Shown piece by piece: positions 41,876-50,622 of a DNA stretch of 64,000 nucleotides. Made by a program: the position numbers and the translations under genes. The notes beneath the pieces are model-generated. The model did no database searches and was not told where the DNA came from. It saw only the letters and a program-made list of their open reading frames with translations. Position 1 is the stretch's first letter. Each line of letters begins with the position of its first letter. The DNA comes from Bradyrhizobium canariense (GTDB taxonomy: Bacteria > Pseudomonadota > Alphaproteobacteria > Rhizobiales > Xanthobacteraceae): positions 247,326 to 311,325 of the forward strand of contig NZ_VSST01000037.1 in assembly GCF_019402665.1 (NCBI RefSeq). The letters run 5' to 3'.

Positions 41876-42358
41876 TCACTGCTCCAGATTCTTCAGCAGC
41901 AATTTCAGCGCTGTCGCCGCAAACATCTGCATATTGGCCAAGCGGTCGTTGCTGCCCGTCTCCAGCGTCATCACCTCGATCGCGGGCCCGGCGACCGCCA
42001 TGCAGCTGTGGCCCGCCGCATCGCCGTAGCGATTGCCGGTGGGACCGGACGCGCCGGTCTCGGACAGGCCCCAGTCGCAGTTTAAGCGGCTGCGCATCCG
42101 CTCGGCCAGCAGCTGCGCGTAGGGCTCCGACGAGGAACGAAAGCCCTTCATTCCTTCGTCCGAAATATCCATCAGCACGCGCCTGGCATCGCGGGTGTAG
42201 ACCACGGCGCCGCCGAGGAAATAGGCGGACGCGCCGGGCACCGCGAGCAGGCTGGCCGAGATCAGGCCGCCGGTCGAGGATTCCGCCACGGCAATTGTCT
42301 GTTTGCGCGCTATCAGTTTCGCTGCGACCTGTTCCGCAACGCCGACGAGCTCTTTCAT
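41876..42358 (-). CDS. pncC: CinA-family nicotinamide-nucleotide amidohydrolase (PncC)
   Basis: A 160-residue stand-alone CinA C-terminal domain. The conserved AVAESSTGGLISASLLAVPG (about 24-43), FLGGAVVYTRDARR, and ETGASGPTGNRYGDAAG segments match PncC, which deamidates NMN to nicotinate mononucleotide in pyridine nucleotide salvage. The catalytic Ser is in the ESSTGG motif. The start at 42358 (MKELVGVAEQ) fits the family; a longer frame to 42436 does not. It is convergent with the amidase, 29 bases between stops. Confidence 0.88.
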   Translation of the reverse strand: MKELVGVAEQVAAKLIARKQTIAVAESSTGGLISASLLAVPGASAYFLGGAVVYTRDARRVLMDISDEGMKGFRSSSEPYAQLLAERMRSRLNCDWGLSETGASGPTGNRYGDAAGHSCMAVAGPAIEVMTLETGSNDRLANMQMFAATALKLLLKNLEQ

Positions 42359-42526
42359 TCCTTGACCCCTTATGCCTTCGCAACCGAGCTCGGCCTTTCT
42401 AGCATATGACAGCGGCCTTGGCCGAGTTGCAGCCAACGGGCAGGCCTGCTTGAATGGCAGTCAAGAGGCGGAGCGGCCAAGCGCCGCCCGCGAGAAGACG
42501 CGACGAGGAAACGTGAAGGACACGTC

Positions 42527-43585
42527 ATGGCGTCCCTGATCGCCGGCGGGGTGGATTGCGATGTGCATCCGGCCGTGCCGCATCTGACCAGCCTGCTGCC
42601 GTACCTGAACGACTATTGGCGCGATCAGGTGACGACGCGCGGCATGGTCGATCTCATCTCGCAATCCTACCCGCAGAACTCGCCGATCACGGCGCGGCCC
42701 GACTGGCGCCCCGAAAGCGGCAAGCCGGGCGAGAGCCTTGCGGACATGCAGCGCCATGTGCTCGATCCCTTTCAGCTCTCGCATGCCATCTGCAATCCGC
42801 TCTATGGCGTGCAGATGGTGTTTTCCGAGGATCTGCAGGCCGCCTTCTGCCGCGCACTGAACGACTGGCTCGTGAAGGAATGGCTCGATCGCGACCCGCG
42901 GCTGCGCGGCTCGATCGTGATCCCCACCCAAAGCGTCGAGAAGGCCGTCGCCGAGATCGAGCGCTGTGCGGCGGATCGCCGCTTCGTGCAGGTGCTGATG
43001 CTGGTGATGGGCGATACGCCGCTCGGAAAGCGCGCGCTCTGGCCGATCTATGAGGCGGCAGAACGGCTGGAATTACCGATCGGCATTCATGCCGGTTCCG
43101 CCTATCACAATCCGCCGACCGCCGTGGGCTGGGGTTCCTACCACATCGAGGATTATGCCGGTCAGGCCCAGGCGTTCCAGACCCAGCTCACCAGCCTGAT
43201 CGTCGAGGGCGTGTTCGCCAAATATCCGCGACTGAAGATGGTGATGCTGGAATCTGGCGTGTCCTGGATCTCCCCATTTCTGTGGCGCCTGCACAAGTTC
43301 TGGCGTGGGGTGCGGATGGAGACGCCATGGGTCGATCGCGCGCCGCTGGACATTGTGCGCAGCAACATCCGCTTCTCGTTACAGCCATTCGATGCGCCGC
43401 CGGACGAGACGACATTAATTCGCCTGTTTGATCATATGCAGTCGGACGAATTGGTCGTATTCTCCACCGACTATCCGCACTGGCAGTTCGACGGCCAGGA
43501 GGCGCTGCCCGCAGGTCTCACCCCCGATCTCGTGCGCAAGATCATGATCGATAATCCGCATGCGACCTATCCCCGCCTGACTTAG
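42527..43585 (+). CDS. ACMSD-type metal-dependent amidohydrolase, first of a tandem pair
   Basis: A 352-residue TIM-barrel amidohydrolase of the amidohydro_2 (ACMSD/gamma-resorcylate decarboxylase) group. The first metal site is DCDVHPAVP at about residues 10-18, then PIGIHAGSAYH (about 185) and FSTDYPHWQFDG at about 320. The segments WRDPRL..IVIPTQ and VEGVFAKYPRLKMVMLESGV are typical. Such enzymes hydrolyse or decarboxylate aromatic-derived compounds. It is followed after 23 bases by a paralogue, itself overlapping a Rieske ferredoxin gene, so the three make one operon. Confidence 0.87.
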   Translation: MASLIAGGVDCDVHPAVPHLTSLLPYLNDYWRDQVTTRGMVDLISQSYPQNSPITARPDWRPESGKPGESLADMQRHVLDPFQLSHAICNPLYGVQMVFSEDLQAAFCRALNDWLVKEWLDRDPRLRGSIVIPTQSVEKAVAEIERCAADRRFVQVLMLVMGDTPLGKRALWPIYEAAERLELPIGIHAGSAYHNPPTAVGWGSYHIEDYAGQAQAFQTQLTSLIVEGVFAKYPRLKMVMLESGVSWISPFLWRLHKFWRGVRMETPWVDRAPLDIVRSNIRFSLQPFDAPPDETTLIRLFDHMQSDELVVFSTDYPHWQFDGQEALPAGLTPDLVRKIMIDNPHATYPRLT

Positions 43586-43608
43586 CCGCTGCCAAAGGAG
43601 GCAAGGCG

Positions 43609-44718
43609 ATGAATATTCAGTTCCGCGAAAGCTCCGAAGCCGCTTCCCCACTGACCGTCAAAACCGCAATCGCGGACTGCGACATCCATCCGGCACGCGC
43701 GACCCGCGCCGAACTCTATCCTTACCTCGCCAAACGCTGGCAGCATCATCTCGAAGTCTACGGCGTCCATGCCTATCAGGGCATGATGGAAGGTCCGCCC
43801 TATCCGAAGGCCCAACCCAACGCCTCGCGCCGCGACGCCTATCCGCCGGAAGGCGGGCCGCAGGGCTCCTCGCTGTCCTTCATGCAGAAGCAGCTGCTCG
43901 ATCCCCACAACGTGCAGCTCGGCGTGCTCAATCCGCTCAACACCGGGCAGGGCATCCGCAACCACGAGCTCTCGGCCGCCTTGTGCTCGGCGATCAACGA
44001 CTGGCAGATCGACAAATGGACCAGCAAGGACAAGCGGCTGAAGGCGTCCATCGTCGTCGGCAATGAGGACGGCCTGTCGGCCGCCGCGGAAATCCGCGAG
44101 CGCGCCGGCGACAAGAATTTCGTCCAGGTGCTGCTGCTCAGCCGCAATGTCGAGCCGCTCGGCCAGCGCCGCTACTGGCCGATCTATCAGGCCGCGGAAG
44201 AGGCCGGCCTTCCCGTCGGCGTCCACGCCTTCGGCTTCGGCGGCAACCCGATCACGCCGTCGGGCTGGCCTTCCTATTACATCGAGGAGATGGTCGGCCA
44301 CTCGCAGTGCCAGCAATCGGCGCTTGCGAGCCTGGTACTGGAGGGCGTGTTCGAGCGCTTCCCGAAATTGAAGATGGTGATGATCGAGGCCGGCTTCGGC
44401 TGGGCGCCGTCGCTGGCGTGGCGGCTCGACAAAGTCTGGCAGCGGCTGCGGAGCGAGGTGCCGCATGTCAAACGGCCGCCGTCGGAATATATCCGCGAGC
44501 AGGTGTGGTGGACGACGCAGCCGATGGAGGATCCGGAGCGGCGCGAGGACCTGTTCGACGTCATCAAGTGGATCGGCTGGGACCGGCTCCTGTTCGCCAC
44601 CGACTATCCGCACTGGGATTACGACGAGCCGTCGCGCGTGTTGCCCGCGGGCGTCAGTGACGACAACCGCGAGGCGTTCTATCTCGGCAATGCGAAGAAG
44701 CTGTACGGGATCGCTTGA
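43609..44718 (+). CDS. ACMSD-type metal-dependent amidohydrolase, second of the pair
   Basis: A 369-residue paralogue of the preceding enzyme. Metal-site segments are DCDIHPAR at about residues 24-31, PVGVHAFGFGGN, and FATDYPHWDYDE at about 330. The central VLEGVFERFPKLKMVMIEAG aligns with the same part of its neighbour, as does the C-terminal VLPAGVSDDNREAFYLGNAKKLY. The two probably act as a heteromer or on successive substrates (inference). AAAGGAGG lies 10 bases before the ATG. Its TGA shares one base with the ATG of the Rieske gene. Confidence 0.87.
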   Translation: MNIQFRESSEAASPLTVKTAIADCDIHPARATRAELYPYLAKRWQHHLEVYGVHAYQGMMEGPPYPKAQPNASRRDAYPPEGGPQGSSLSFMQKQLLDPHNVQLGVLNPLNTGQGIRNHELSAALCSAINDWQIDKWTSKDKRLKASIVVGNEDGLSAAAEIRERAGDKNFVQVLLLSRNVEPLGQRRYWPIYQAAEEAGLPVGVHAFGFGGNPITPSGWPSYYIEEMVGHSQCQQSALASLVLEGVFERFPKLKMVMIEAGFGWAPSLAWRLDKVWQRLRSEVPHVKRPPSEYIREQVWWTTQPMEDPERREDLFDVIKWIGWDRLLFATDYPHWDYDEPSRVLPAGVSDDNREAFYLGNAKKLYGIA

Positions 44719-45131
44719 TGGCGCGGCATGTGATTGCCGCGGTCGATGAGCTTCCGCCCGGCACGCGAAAATTTCTGGAGATCGACGGACGGCCGATCGC
44801 AATCTTCAACATCAAGGGTGAATATTTCGGCCTGATGAACCGCTGCCCGCATCAGGGCGCGGCGCTGTGCGAGGGACCCTTGATCGGGCTCGCGCAATCG
44901 AAGGATCCGGGCGAGATCGAATATACCAAGCTCGGCGAGATCATTCGCTGCCCCTGGCATGGCTGGGAGTTCGACATCCGTACCGGCCAGTCCTACTGCG
45001 ACCCCCGCCGCTTCCGCGTGAAGGCCTACCCGGCTCATGTCGAGCCGGGTGCGAGCGTGGTGAAGGGGCCGTATGTCGCCGAGACGATTCCGGTCAGCGT
45101 GGAGAGCGACTACGTGGTGGTGGAGTTGTAA
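44718..45131 (+). CDS. Rieske [2Fe-2S] ferredoxin-like protein
   Basis: A 137-residue stand-alone Rieske domain. The cluster ligands are Cys-His in NRCPHQGAALCEG (about residues 38-50) and Cys-His in IRCPWHGWEFDIRTG (about 76-90). The insert between them is somewhat longer than in short ferredoxins. It would carry an electron, typically to a ring-hydroxylating oxygenase, but none is visible in the window. The ATG overlaps the amidohydrolase stop by one base, so co-translation is expected and the two gene products probably meet. Confidence 0.9.
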   Translation: MARHVIAAVDELPPGTRKFLEIDGRPIAIFNIKGEYFGLMNRCPHQGAALCEGPLIGLAQSKDPGEIEYTKLGEIIRCPWHGWEFDIRTGQSYCDPRRFRVKAYPAHVEPGASVVKGPYVAETIPVSVESDYVVVEL

Positions 45132-45138
45132 GCTCCCG

Positions 45139-45180
45139 CGGTCATTCCGGGGCGCCCGAAGGGCGAGCCCGGAGTCCATC
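45139..45180. repeat. fragment of a dispersed repeat (GTCATTCCGGGGCGCCC)
   Basis: GTCATTCCGGGGCGCCCGAAGG followed by a G/C-rich half hairpin (GGGCGAGCCC) lies just after the Rieske gene. It resembles the left half of a palindromic element common in this genus; a second arm is not seen. Confidence 0.4.
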
Positions 45181-45214
45181 GTGCCACGGGAGTACCAGGA
45201 GAAATGACACCGTC

Positions 45215-46546
45215 CTAGTGTCCCGCCACCGGCTCGACCACCGCATCATATGTCGGCACCGCCTTGCCGCCGCCCCGATACACGACCGAGGCCGCGATGA
45301 CGCCAAGCAGCGCCGCAAACATCAGCCAGAAGCCGGGCGAGGCCTTGTCGCCGGTGTGCTCGATCAGCAGGGTCGAGGCGAACGGCGTGAAGGTGCCGAA
45401 CAGGGCGGCCGCGAGCGCGAAGGCGAGCGAGAAGCAGGTGGTGCGGACATGCGCCGGCACGATCTCGACCAGCGCGCCGAGCATGGTGCCGCTGTAGACG
45501 CCGAAATAGAACGAGAACATCATCTCGACGGCGAGCAGCTTGCCGAAACTCGGCGCTGCCACCAGCCAGTGCAGCGCCGGATAGGCCGTGACCAGCGACA
45601 GGCAGGCGATGGTGATCAGCACCGGCTTGCGGCCGATGCGGTCCGACAAGGCGCCGCCGACCGGATTCCAGAAGAAGTTGGTCACGGCGACCAGCAGCGT
45701 CACCAACAGCGCATCCTGGCTCGACAGCTTGAGCACGGTCTTGCCGAAGGTCGGCGTGTACACCGTGACGAAGTAGAACGTCGTCGTGGTCAGGACCGCG
45801 ATCATCATGCCGAGAAGGACGATGCGCCAATTGGCGAGTGCGGAGGCGAACACTTCGTTCGCCGTCGGATGCTTCTTCATGGCGAGGAAGGCCGGCGTCT
45901 CCTCGAGCGTCCGCCGCAGGAAGAAGATCAGGGGAATGATCAGGCAGCCGACGAAGAACGGAATGCGCCAGCCCCATGCGGCCACCGTGTCGGCCGGCAT
46001 TACCTCGGATAGAAGGTAGCCCAGGATCGAGGCGACGAAGATCGCGACCTGCTGGCTCGACGACTGGAACGAGGTGTAGAAGCCGCGATTGCCGGGCGTC
46101 GAAATCTCCGACAGATAAACCGACACGCCACCGAGCTCGACGCCGGCGGAGAAGCCCTGCAGCAGACGGCCGATCAGCACGATGACAGGCGCGGCGATGC
46201 CGATGGTCGCGTAGCTCGGGCAGAACGCGATGACGACGGTGCCGACGGCCGTGATGCCGAGCGTGACGATCAGGCCCTTGCGGCGGCCGATGCGGTCGAT
46301 ATAGGCGCCGAGCACAATCGCGCCGACGGGACGCATCAATGCGCCGAGCCAGAACACGCCGAAGGTGTTGAGCAGCGAGGCGGTCTCGTTGCTGGACGGG
46401 AAGAATGCCTTGCCGATGGCGGCGGCGTAGAAGCCGAACAGGAAGAAGTCGAACTGCTCGAGGAAATTGCCGCTCGTTGCGCGCAGGATCGCGCCGATGC
46501 GCGACTTGATCTCGGGCGGATTGGTCGATGCTGCTGGTCCAGCCAT
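45215..46546 (-). CDS. MFS metabolite:H+ symporter (MHS family)
   Basis: A 443-residue 12-helix transporter. The N-terminal IGAILRATSGNFLEQFDFFL and the segment GALMRPVGAIVLGAYIDRIG, RRKGL match the MHS branch (KgtP/ProP/ShiA relatives), including the charged motif between helices 2 and 3. LIGRLLQGFSAGVELGGVSV is helix 5 with its conserved Gly-Glu-x-Gly pattern. It would import a carboxylate or osmolyte with protons. A GGGGAGTAACGCC leader precedes the ATG. The nearest upstream gene, 141 bases away, is a LysR regulator on the same strand. Confidence 0.9.
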   Translation of the reverse strand: MAGPAASTNPPEIKSRIGAILRATSGNFLEQFDFFLFGFYAAAIGKAFFPSSNETASLLNTFGVFWLGALMRPVGAIVLGAYIDRIGRRKGLIVTLGITAVGTVVIAFCPSYATIGIAAPVIVLIGRLLQGFSAGVELGGVSVYLSEISTPGNRGFYTSFQSSSQQVAIFVASILGYLLSEVMPADTVAAWGWRIPFFVGCLIIPLIFFLRRTLEETPAFLAMKKHPTANEVFASALANWRIVLLGMMIAVLTTTTFYFVTVYTPTFGKTVLKLSSQDALLVTLLVAVTNFFWNPVGGALSDRIGRKPVLITIACLSLVTAYPALHWLVAAPSFGKLLAVEMMFSFYFGVYSGTMLGALVEIVPAHVRTTCFSLAFALAAALFGTFTPFASTLLIEHTGDKASPGFWLMFAALLGVIAASVVYRGGGKAVPTYDAVVEPVAGH

Positions 46547-46687
46547 GGCGTTACTCCCCTGAAGACGCGGCCGGACCGGAACTCACTTCACGGCAGGCGA
46601 CGGATTATTGCTGCGACAATCTGTCTTACCCCTTCCCGCGCGGGGGGGTGCGAGTCAATCGATTTTGCCGCGGAAGCTGATGATTTT

Positions 46688-47587
46688 TCAGGCTTTATTC
46701 CGCGTTGCGGCGATCATCCACTCACGGAATGCGGCGAGCTTCGGCGCTTCGCGGCGGCCCTCCGGCGCGACCAGGTAAAAGCCGGCATCGGCCGGCAGCG
46801 CGATCTTGAAGGGAACGACGAGCCGGCCCTTGGCAATGTCGTCCTGAACGTAGGAGGTCCGCCCCATCGCCACGCCGATGCCGTCGATGGCGGCCTGGAT
46901 CGTCATGAAGATCATGTCGAAGGTGATGCCGGGCTGCCTGGCGATGTCGGCCGGCAGACCCGCCGCCGTCAACCACAGCCGCCAGTCGTCGCTGTTGGCG
47001 TTGGAGGTGTGCAGCAGCATGTGGCTCTTGAGGTCCTCGGGACAGCGCAACGGCTTGTCACCGCGCAAGAGAGACGGGCTGCACACCGGAAACAGCTCGT
47101 CCGCCATCAGCCAGTCGGCGCGCAGACCCGGCCACTGGCCGCGGCCGTAGCGGATCGCGGCATCGACATTGTCGCGCTGGAAGTCGACGAGGCTGGTCGA
47201 GGTGGTGATGCGCACGTCGATGCCGGGATGGTGCTCCTGGAAATCGGTCAGCCGCGGCAGCAGCCATTTTGCGGCGAGCGAGGCCAGCGTCGAGACCGTC
47301 AGCACCTTGTCGTCGTCCTTGCGCAGCAGCCGGTCGGTGGCCAGCCGAAGGTCGTTGAAGGCGGCACGGACGCCCGGCAAATAGTCGCGCGCCTCGGCCG
47401 TCAGCGCCAGTGCGCGGTTCTGCCGGACGAACAGGCGGATGCCGAGCTCCTCCTCGAGCCTGCGGATCTGATGGCTGATCGCGGTCTGGGTCACGTTCAG
47501 CTCGGACGCGGCCAGCGTGAAGCTGAGATGGCGCGCGGCGGCTTCAAAGGCCCGCAATCCGTTGAGGGAGGGCAATCTGGCAGTCAT
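46688..47587 (-). CDS. LysR-family transcriptional regulator, GcvA-like
   Basis: A 299-residue LysR protein. The N-terminal helix-turn-helix is LNGLRAFEAAARHLSFTLAA, SELNVTQTAISHQIRRLEEE. The effector domain runs from about residue 95 (TVSTLASLAAKWLLPRLTDF) and has VRITTSTSLVDFQRDNVDAA, typical of the GcvA subgroup. It probably senses an amino acid or other small metabolite. No divergent target is obvious except the small DUF1127 gene 110 bases away. The MFS gene downstream on the same strand is another candidate target. Confidence 0.9.
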   Translation of the reverse strand: MTARLPSLNGLRAFEAAARHLSFTLAASELNVTQTAISHQIRRLEEELGIRLFVRQNRALALTAEARDYLPGVRAAFNDLRLATDRLLRKDDDKVLTVSTLASLAAKWLLPRLTDFQEHHPGIDVRITTSTSLVDFQRDNVDAAIRYGRGQWPGLRADWLMADELFPVCSPSLLRGDKPLRCPEDLKSHMLLHTSNANSDDWRLWLTAAGLPADIARQPGITFDMIFMTIQAAIDGIGVAMGRTSYVQDDIAKGRLVVPFKIALPADAGFYLVAPEGRREAPKLAAFREWMIAATRNKA

Positions 47588-47697
47588 CTGGCAGCAGGAT
47601 ACATGACGTTATTTCATGCGAAGGAGTACAAATTGTCGTTTGTCGCAGTGCACCAGCAAGCAGATATTAGCGGTCAACTTAGCTCCAGGAGCTGACA

Positions 47698-47901
47698 ATG
47701 TCTACTTTGACCCAGAATTCGATGACAAATCATCATGCGCCCGGGCTGATCCACCAGATCGGCGAGACGCTTCACGTCTGGCACGAGCGCTACCGGACAA
47801 GGCGTGAGCTCACCAACTGGTCCGCGCGTGACCTTCAGGACGTCGGGCTGTCCTGGAGCGATGTGGCCTATGAGGCCGACAAACCCTTCTGGCGGGCCTG
47901 A
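47698..47901 (+). CDS. DUF1127 small protein, 67 residues
   Basis: A short arginine-rich protein whose second half is the DUF1127 motif: WHERYRTRRELTNWSARDLQ, DVGLSWSDV. Small DUF1127 proteins in alphaproteobacteria have been linked to phosphate, carbon and RNA metabolism. AGGAG six bases before the ATG fixes the start. It is 79 bases upstream of a GNAT gene in the same direction. Confidence 0.88.
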   Translation: MSTLTQNSMTNHHAPGLIHQIGETLHVWHERYRTRRELTNWSARDLQDVGLSWSDVAYEADKPFWRA

Positions 47902-47980
47902 TTGGCCGCCAGGCCGGCGCCGCCTGACTGTGGGGCGCCGGCGGTCCCTTTTGCCTTTGGTCCCCTTGAGTGCGCGTGTC

Positions 47981-48604
47981 ATGAGCATCCTTCGCCTGGA
48001 AGATCTGAAGCAATATTCTGACACGCTGCGCACGCGACACGGCGAGGCGCTGCGCGTTCGCTTCGTCGAACCGCGCGACACCGAGGAGCTCCAGCACTAT
48101 TTTCGCTCGCTCTCGACGCGGTCCCGTTACAACCGCTTCTTCGGCGCGATCAGCGAACTGCCGCAGGGCCTGCTGCACGAATTTCTTCGAATCGGCGAGC
48201 GCGAACGTTTCACGGTGGTCGCGACCATGATGGTCGACGGCTTCGAGACCATCGTCGCCGAAGCGCGCTATGCGCTGCATGTCGAAACCGCGTCGCTCGA
48301 ATTCGGCCTGTCGGTCGACGACCGCTGGCAGGGCCACGGCATCGCCACCGCGCTGATGAAGAATCTCGAATGCCGCGCGGCCGCGCTTGGCGCCGACCAC
48401 ATGTTCGGCGACACGCTGCGCTCCAACGCGGCCATGATCTCGCTCGCGCGCAAATCGGACTTCGCCTTCGTCAATCATCCTGACGACTGGAAGCTGGTGC
48501 GCTTCGACAAGGAGATTTCCGTCGCATCGAAGGACATTCCCTGCGCGAGTTGGCGTCTCGTTGCCCTTTCCCGTCAGGCCGATAGCCCCTCAGCCTCGGC
48601 CTGA
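47981..48604 (+). CDS. GNAT-family N-acetyltransferase
   Basis: A 207-residue GNAT protein. The acetyl-CoA-binding motif A is VDDRWQGHGIATALMKNLEC at about residues 113-132 (the R/Q-x-x-G-x-G/A pyrophosphate loop), preceded by strand ARYALHVETASLEFGLSV. The N-terminal part (HGEALRVRFVEPRDTEELQHY, FRSLSTRSRYNRFFG) resembles the acetyltransferase module used for protein lysine acetylation in bacteria. The acceptor is unknown. A frame upstream to 47804 overlaps the DUF1127 gene and is not used. A strong terminator follows. Confidence 0.88.
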   Translation: MSILRLEDLKQYSDTLRTRHGEALRVRFVEPRDTEELQHYFRSLSTRSRYNRFFGAISELPQGLLHEFLRIGERERFTVVATMMVDGFETIVAEARYALHVETASLEFGLSVDDRWQGHGIATALMKNLECRAAALGADHMFGDTLRSNAAMISLARKSDFAFVNHPDDWKLVRFDKEISVASKDIPCASWRLVALSRQADSPSASA

Positions 48605-48613
48605 CTCCACTCG

Positions 48614-48649
48614 AGCCCGGCTCTGGTCAAACAGCGCCGGGCTTTTTTT
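48614..48649 (+). terminator. intrinsic terminator of the DUF1127-GNAT unit
   Basis: AGCCCGGC and GCCGGGCT pair perfectly around a 14-base loop and run into TTTTTTTATT, ten bases after the GNAT stop. Confidence 0.9.
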
Positions 48650-48655
48650 ATTCTT

Positions 48656-48741
48656 CGTAGCCCGGATGGAGCGAAGCGCAATCCGGGTTTCGGGCTTCAG
48701 CTGAAGCGTCCCGGATTTCGCTTCGCTCCATCCGGGCTACG
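48656..48741. repeat. dispersed CGTAGCCCGGATGGAGCG inverted repeat (family C)
   Basis: CGTAGCCCGGATGGAGCGAAGCG at the left matches the complement CGCTTCGCTCCATCCGGGCTACG at the right (23-bp arms). Inner CAATCCGGG/CCCGGAT arms extend the hairpin. It separates the GNAT terminator from the convergent crotonase gene. Confidence 0.92.
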
Positions 48742-48746
48742 GCTCC

Positions 48747-49577
48747 CTACTTCCTCGTGAATACCGCCTGGCACTTCTCGATGAAGGCCTGCACCGCTTC
48801 CTTGTGATCGGCGGTCGTGGTCAGGCGGACCAGACGTTCGGCTTCGTGGTCGCGCGCGGTCTCGAAATCGAACAGCAGGGCCTCGTCGAGATTGTCCTTC
48901 ATGTAGCGCAGCGCGAGGCGCGGACCTTCAGCGAGGGATTTTGCCAGCGCAAAGGCCTCTGCCTGCAATTTGTCGTCGGGCACCACGCGGTTGACGAGGC
49001 CGATGGCCTCGCATCTGGCAGCATCCACCCGATCGCCGGTGAACAGCAGCTCGCGTGCCCGCGCGGTGCCGACGAGGCGCGTCAACAGCCACGCGATGCC
49101 ATAATCGCCGCTGAGCGCAATGCGCGCATAGCCGGTAGCCACGAAGGCCGATTGCGCGGCAATGCGGATGTCGCAGGCCATGGCGATGGCGAGCCCCGCG
49201 CCGACCGCCGGCCCCGGCAGCGCGGCGATGGTCGGCTTGCGCACCGAGACCAGCGCGCCGGTGAGCAGGCGCTGCCGCTCCTGGAGATCGGCGACCTTGT
49301 CGTCAAAGGACATTTCCAGCTTCTTCGGGTCGCGATGCGCGCCCATGCCCTTGACGTTGCCGCCCGCGCAGAACGCTTCGCCCGCGCCGGTGATCAGCAG
49401 CGCGCCGACATCGGGGTTCTCGCCGCAGGAGCGGATCATGGTGCGTAGCGCCGGGGTCAGCGCGTCCGACAGCGAGTTGCGCGCCTCCGGCCGGTTCAGC
49501 GTGATCAATGCGACGCGATCGCGGATCGCGCAGAGGAGTTCGTTGGTGCCGGTATCGATGGTGGTTTCCGTGCTCAT
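48747..49577 (-). CDS. enoyl-CoA hydratase/isomerase family protein
   Basis: A 276-residue crotonase. The oxyanion segments are GEAFCAGGNVKGMG (about residues 65-78) and GPAVGAGLAIAMACDIRIAA (about 120-139). The Asp/Glu in SGDYGIAWLLTRLVG marks the second acidic position. The C-terminal SLAEGPRLALRYMKDNLDEA fits the family. MSTETT at 49577 is the better start; a longer frame to 49622 runs into a repeat. A family B repeat separates it from the SDR upstream, so co-transcription is uncertain. Confidence 0.88.
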   Translation of the reverse strand: MSTETTIDTGTNELLCAIRDRVALITLNRPEARNSLSDALTPALRTMIRSCGENPDVGALLITGAGEAFCAGGNVKGMGAHRDPKKLEMSFDDKVADLQERQRLLTGALVSVRKPTIAALPGPAVGAGLAIAMACDIRIAAQSAFVATGYARIALSGDYGIAWLLTRLVGTARARELLFTGDRVDAARCEAIGLVNRVVPDDKLQAEAFALAKSLAEGPRLALRYMKDNLDEALLFDFETARDHEAERLVRLTTTADHKEAVQAFIEKCQAVFTRK

Positions 49578-49590
49578 GATTCCCGCCCTT

Positions 49591-49677
49591 GTAGGGTGGG
49601 CAAAGCGAAGCGTGCCCACCATTTGCTGTTTCGTGGTTGATGGTGGGCACGGCGCTATGCGCCTTTGCCCACCCTAC
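49591..49677. repeat. family B inverted repeat, copy 2
   Basis: GTAGGGTGGGCAAAGCGAAG at the left and CTTTGCCCACCCTAC at the right, with inner GTGCCCACCAT/ATGGTGGGCAC arms, match the copy at 37839-37932. Confidence 0.92.
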
Positions 49678-49688
49678 GGCAGCTTGCC

Positions 49689-50390
49689 TCAAAACTTCTC
49701 GACCCAGGGCCGCAGCTCCAGCTCCCAGCTCCAGGCGCTGCGCGGCTGCTGCAACACGTTCCAATAGCTCTGCGCGATCGCGTCCGGATCGAGCATCGAA
49801 TCCGGCTTGTCGTCCGGCTCTGTCCGCGTCGCGCTCCTGATGCCGCCATCGATCACGAAATGCGCGACATGGATGCCTTGCGGCGACAATTCGCGCGCCA
49901 TGCTCTGCGCGAGCCCGCGCAGCGCGAACTTGCCCATCGCGAATGGCGCCGACTGCGCATAGCCCTTGACGCTTGCCGAAGCGCCGGTGAACAGGATCGC
50001 GCCGTGCTGGTTCGGCAGCATGCGCCTGGCCGCTTGCTGCGCCACCAGGAAGCCGCCATAGGCGCTGACCGCAATGGCGTTCGCCACGTCGGCCGGAACG
50101 AGATCGACGAAAGGCCCGCGCGCGCGGCCGCTGGCGTTGTAGACGACCAAATCGGGCGTACCGATCTCGCGTTCGACCAGGCCGAACAGGCGTTCGACCT
50201 CATCAGGGTCGGTGGCGTTGCAGGCATAGGCCTTGGCGCCGGTCTCGCTGCAGAGTGCGCCGAGCTTCTCGATTTTTCGCGCGGCCAGTGCGACGCGGAT
50301 GCCCTGGGCGGACAACAGCCGCGCCAGCGAGGCGCTCAGGCCTTCGCCGGCGCCGACGATGAGGGCGATCTTGTATTTCGGGTGTTCCAT
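49689..50390 (-). CDS. SDR-family oxidoreductase
   Basis: A 233-residue SDR-fold protein. The cofactor motif is VGAGEGLSASLARLL at about residues 12-26, rather than the classical TGxxxGxG, and ALAARKIEKL follows strand 2. The active-site region reads FTGASASVKGYAQSAPFAMGKFAL, where Tyr-xxx-Lys is represented by F-A-M-G-K, so the Tyr appears to be replaced by Phe. The ligand is not known; atypical SDRs of this type occur next to fatty acid genes. The start has AGAGATCACGTC upstream without a strong ribosome site. Confidence 0.82.
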   Translation of the reverse strand: MEHPKYKIALIVGAGEGLSASLARLLSAQGIRVALAARKIEKLGALCSETGAKAYACNATDPDEVERLFGLVEREIGTPDLVVYNASGRARGPFVDLVPADVANAIAVSAYGGFLVAQQAARRMLPNQHGAILFTGASASVKGYAQSAPFAMGKFALRGLAQSMARELSPQGIHVAHFVIDGGIRSATRTEPDDKPDSMLDPDAIAQSYWNVLQQPRSAWSWELELRPWVEKF

Positions 50391-50622
50391 GACGTGATCT
50401 CTCGAAGACGGGAAGCCGCTGATCTATGCACGGTCCGCGCGGACAACCACCCGGGGAGGATCACAATTCCGCAGAGCGAATTGCTCCGACGCGGCGATCA
50501 TGCCTCCCTGACAATTTGCGGCTTTATCCGCTTTCGCGACTGGAGCATGATCGACATCATCTCAAGCGGCAAGCGCCAAATCAGCGCAAAATGACCGCAA
50601 GGCGGAAACGAAGAGGACGATC

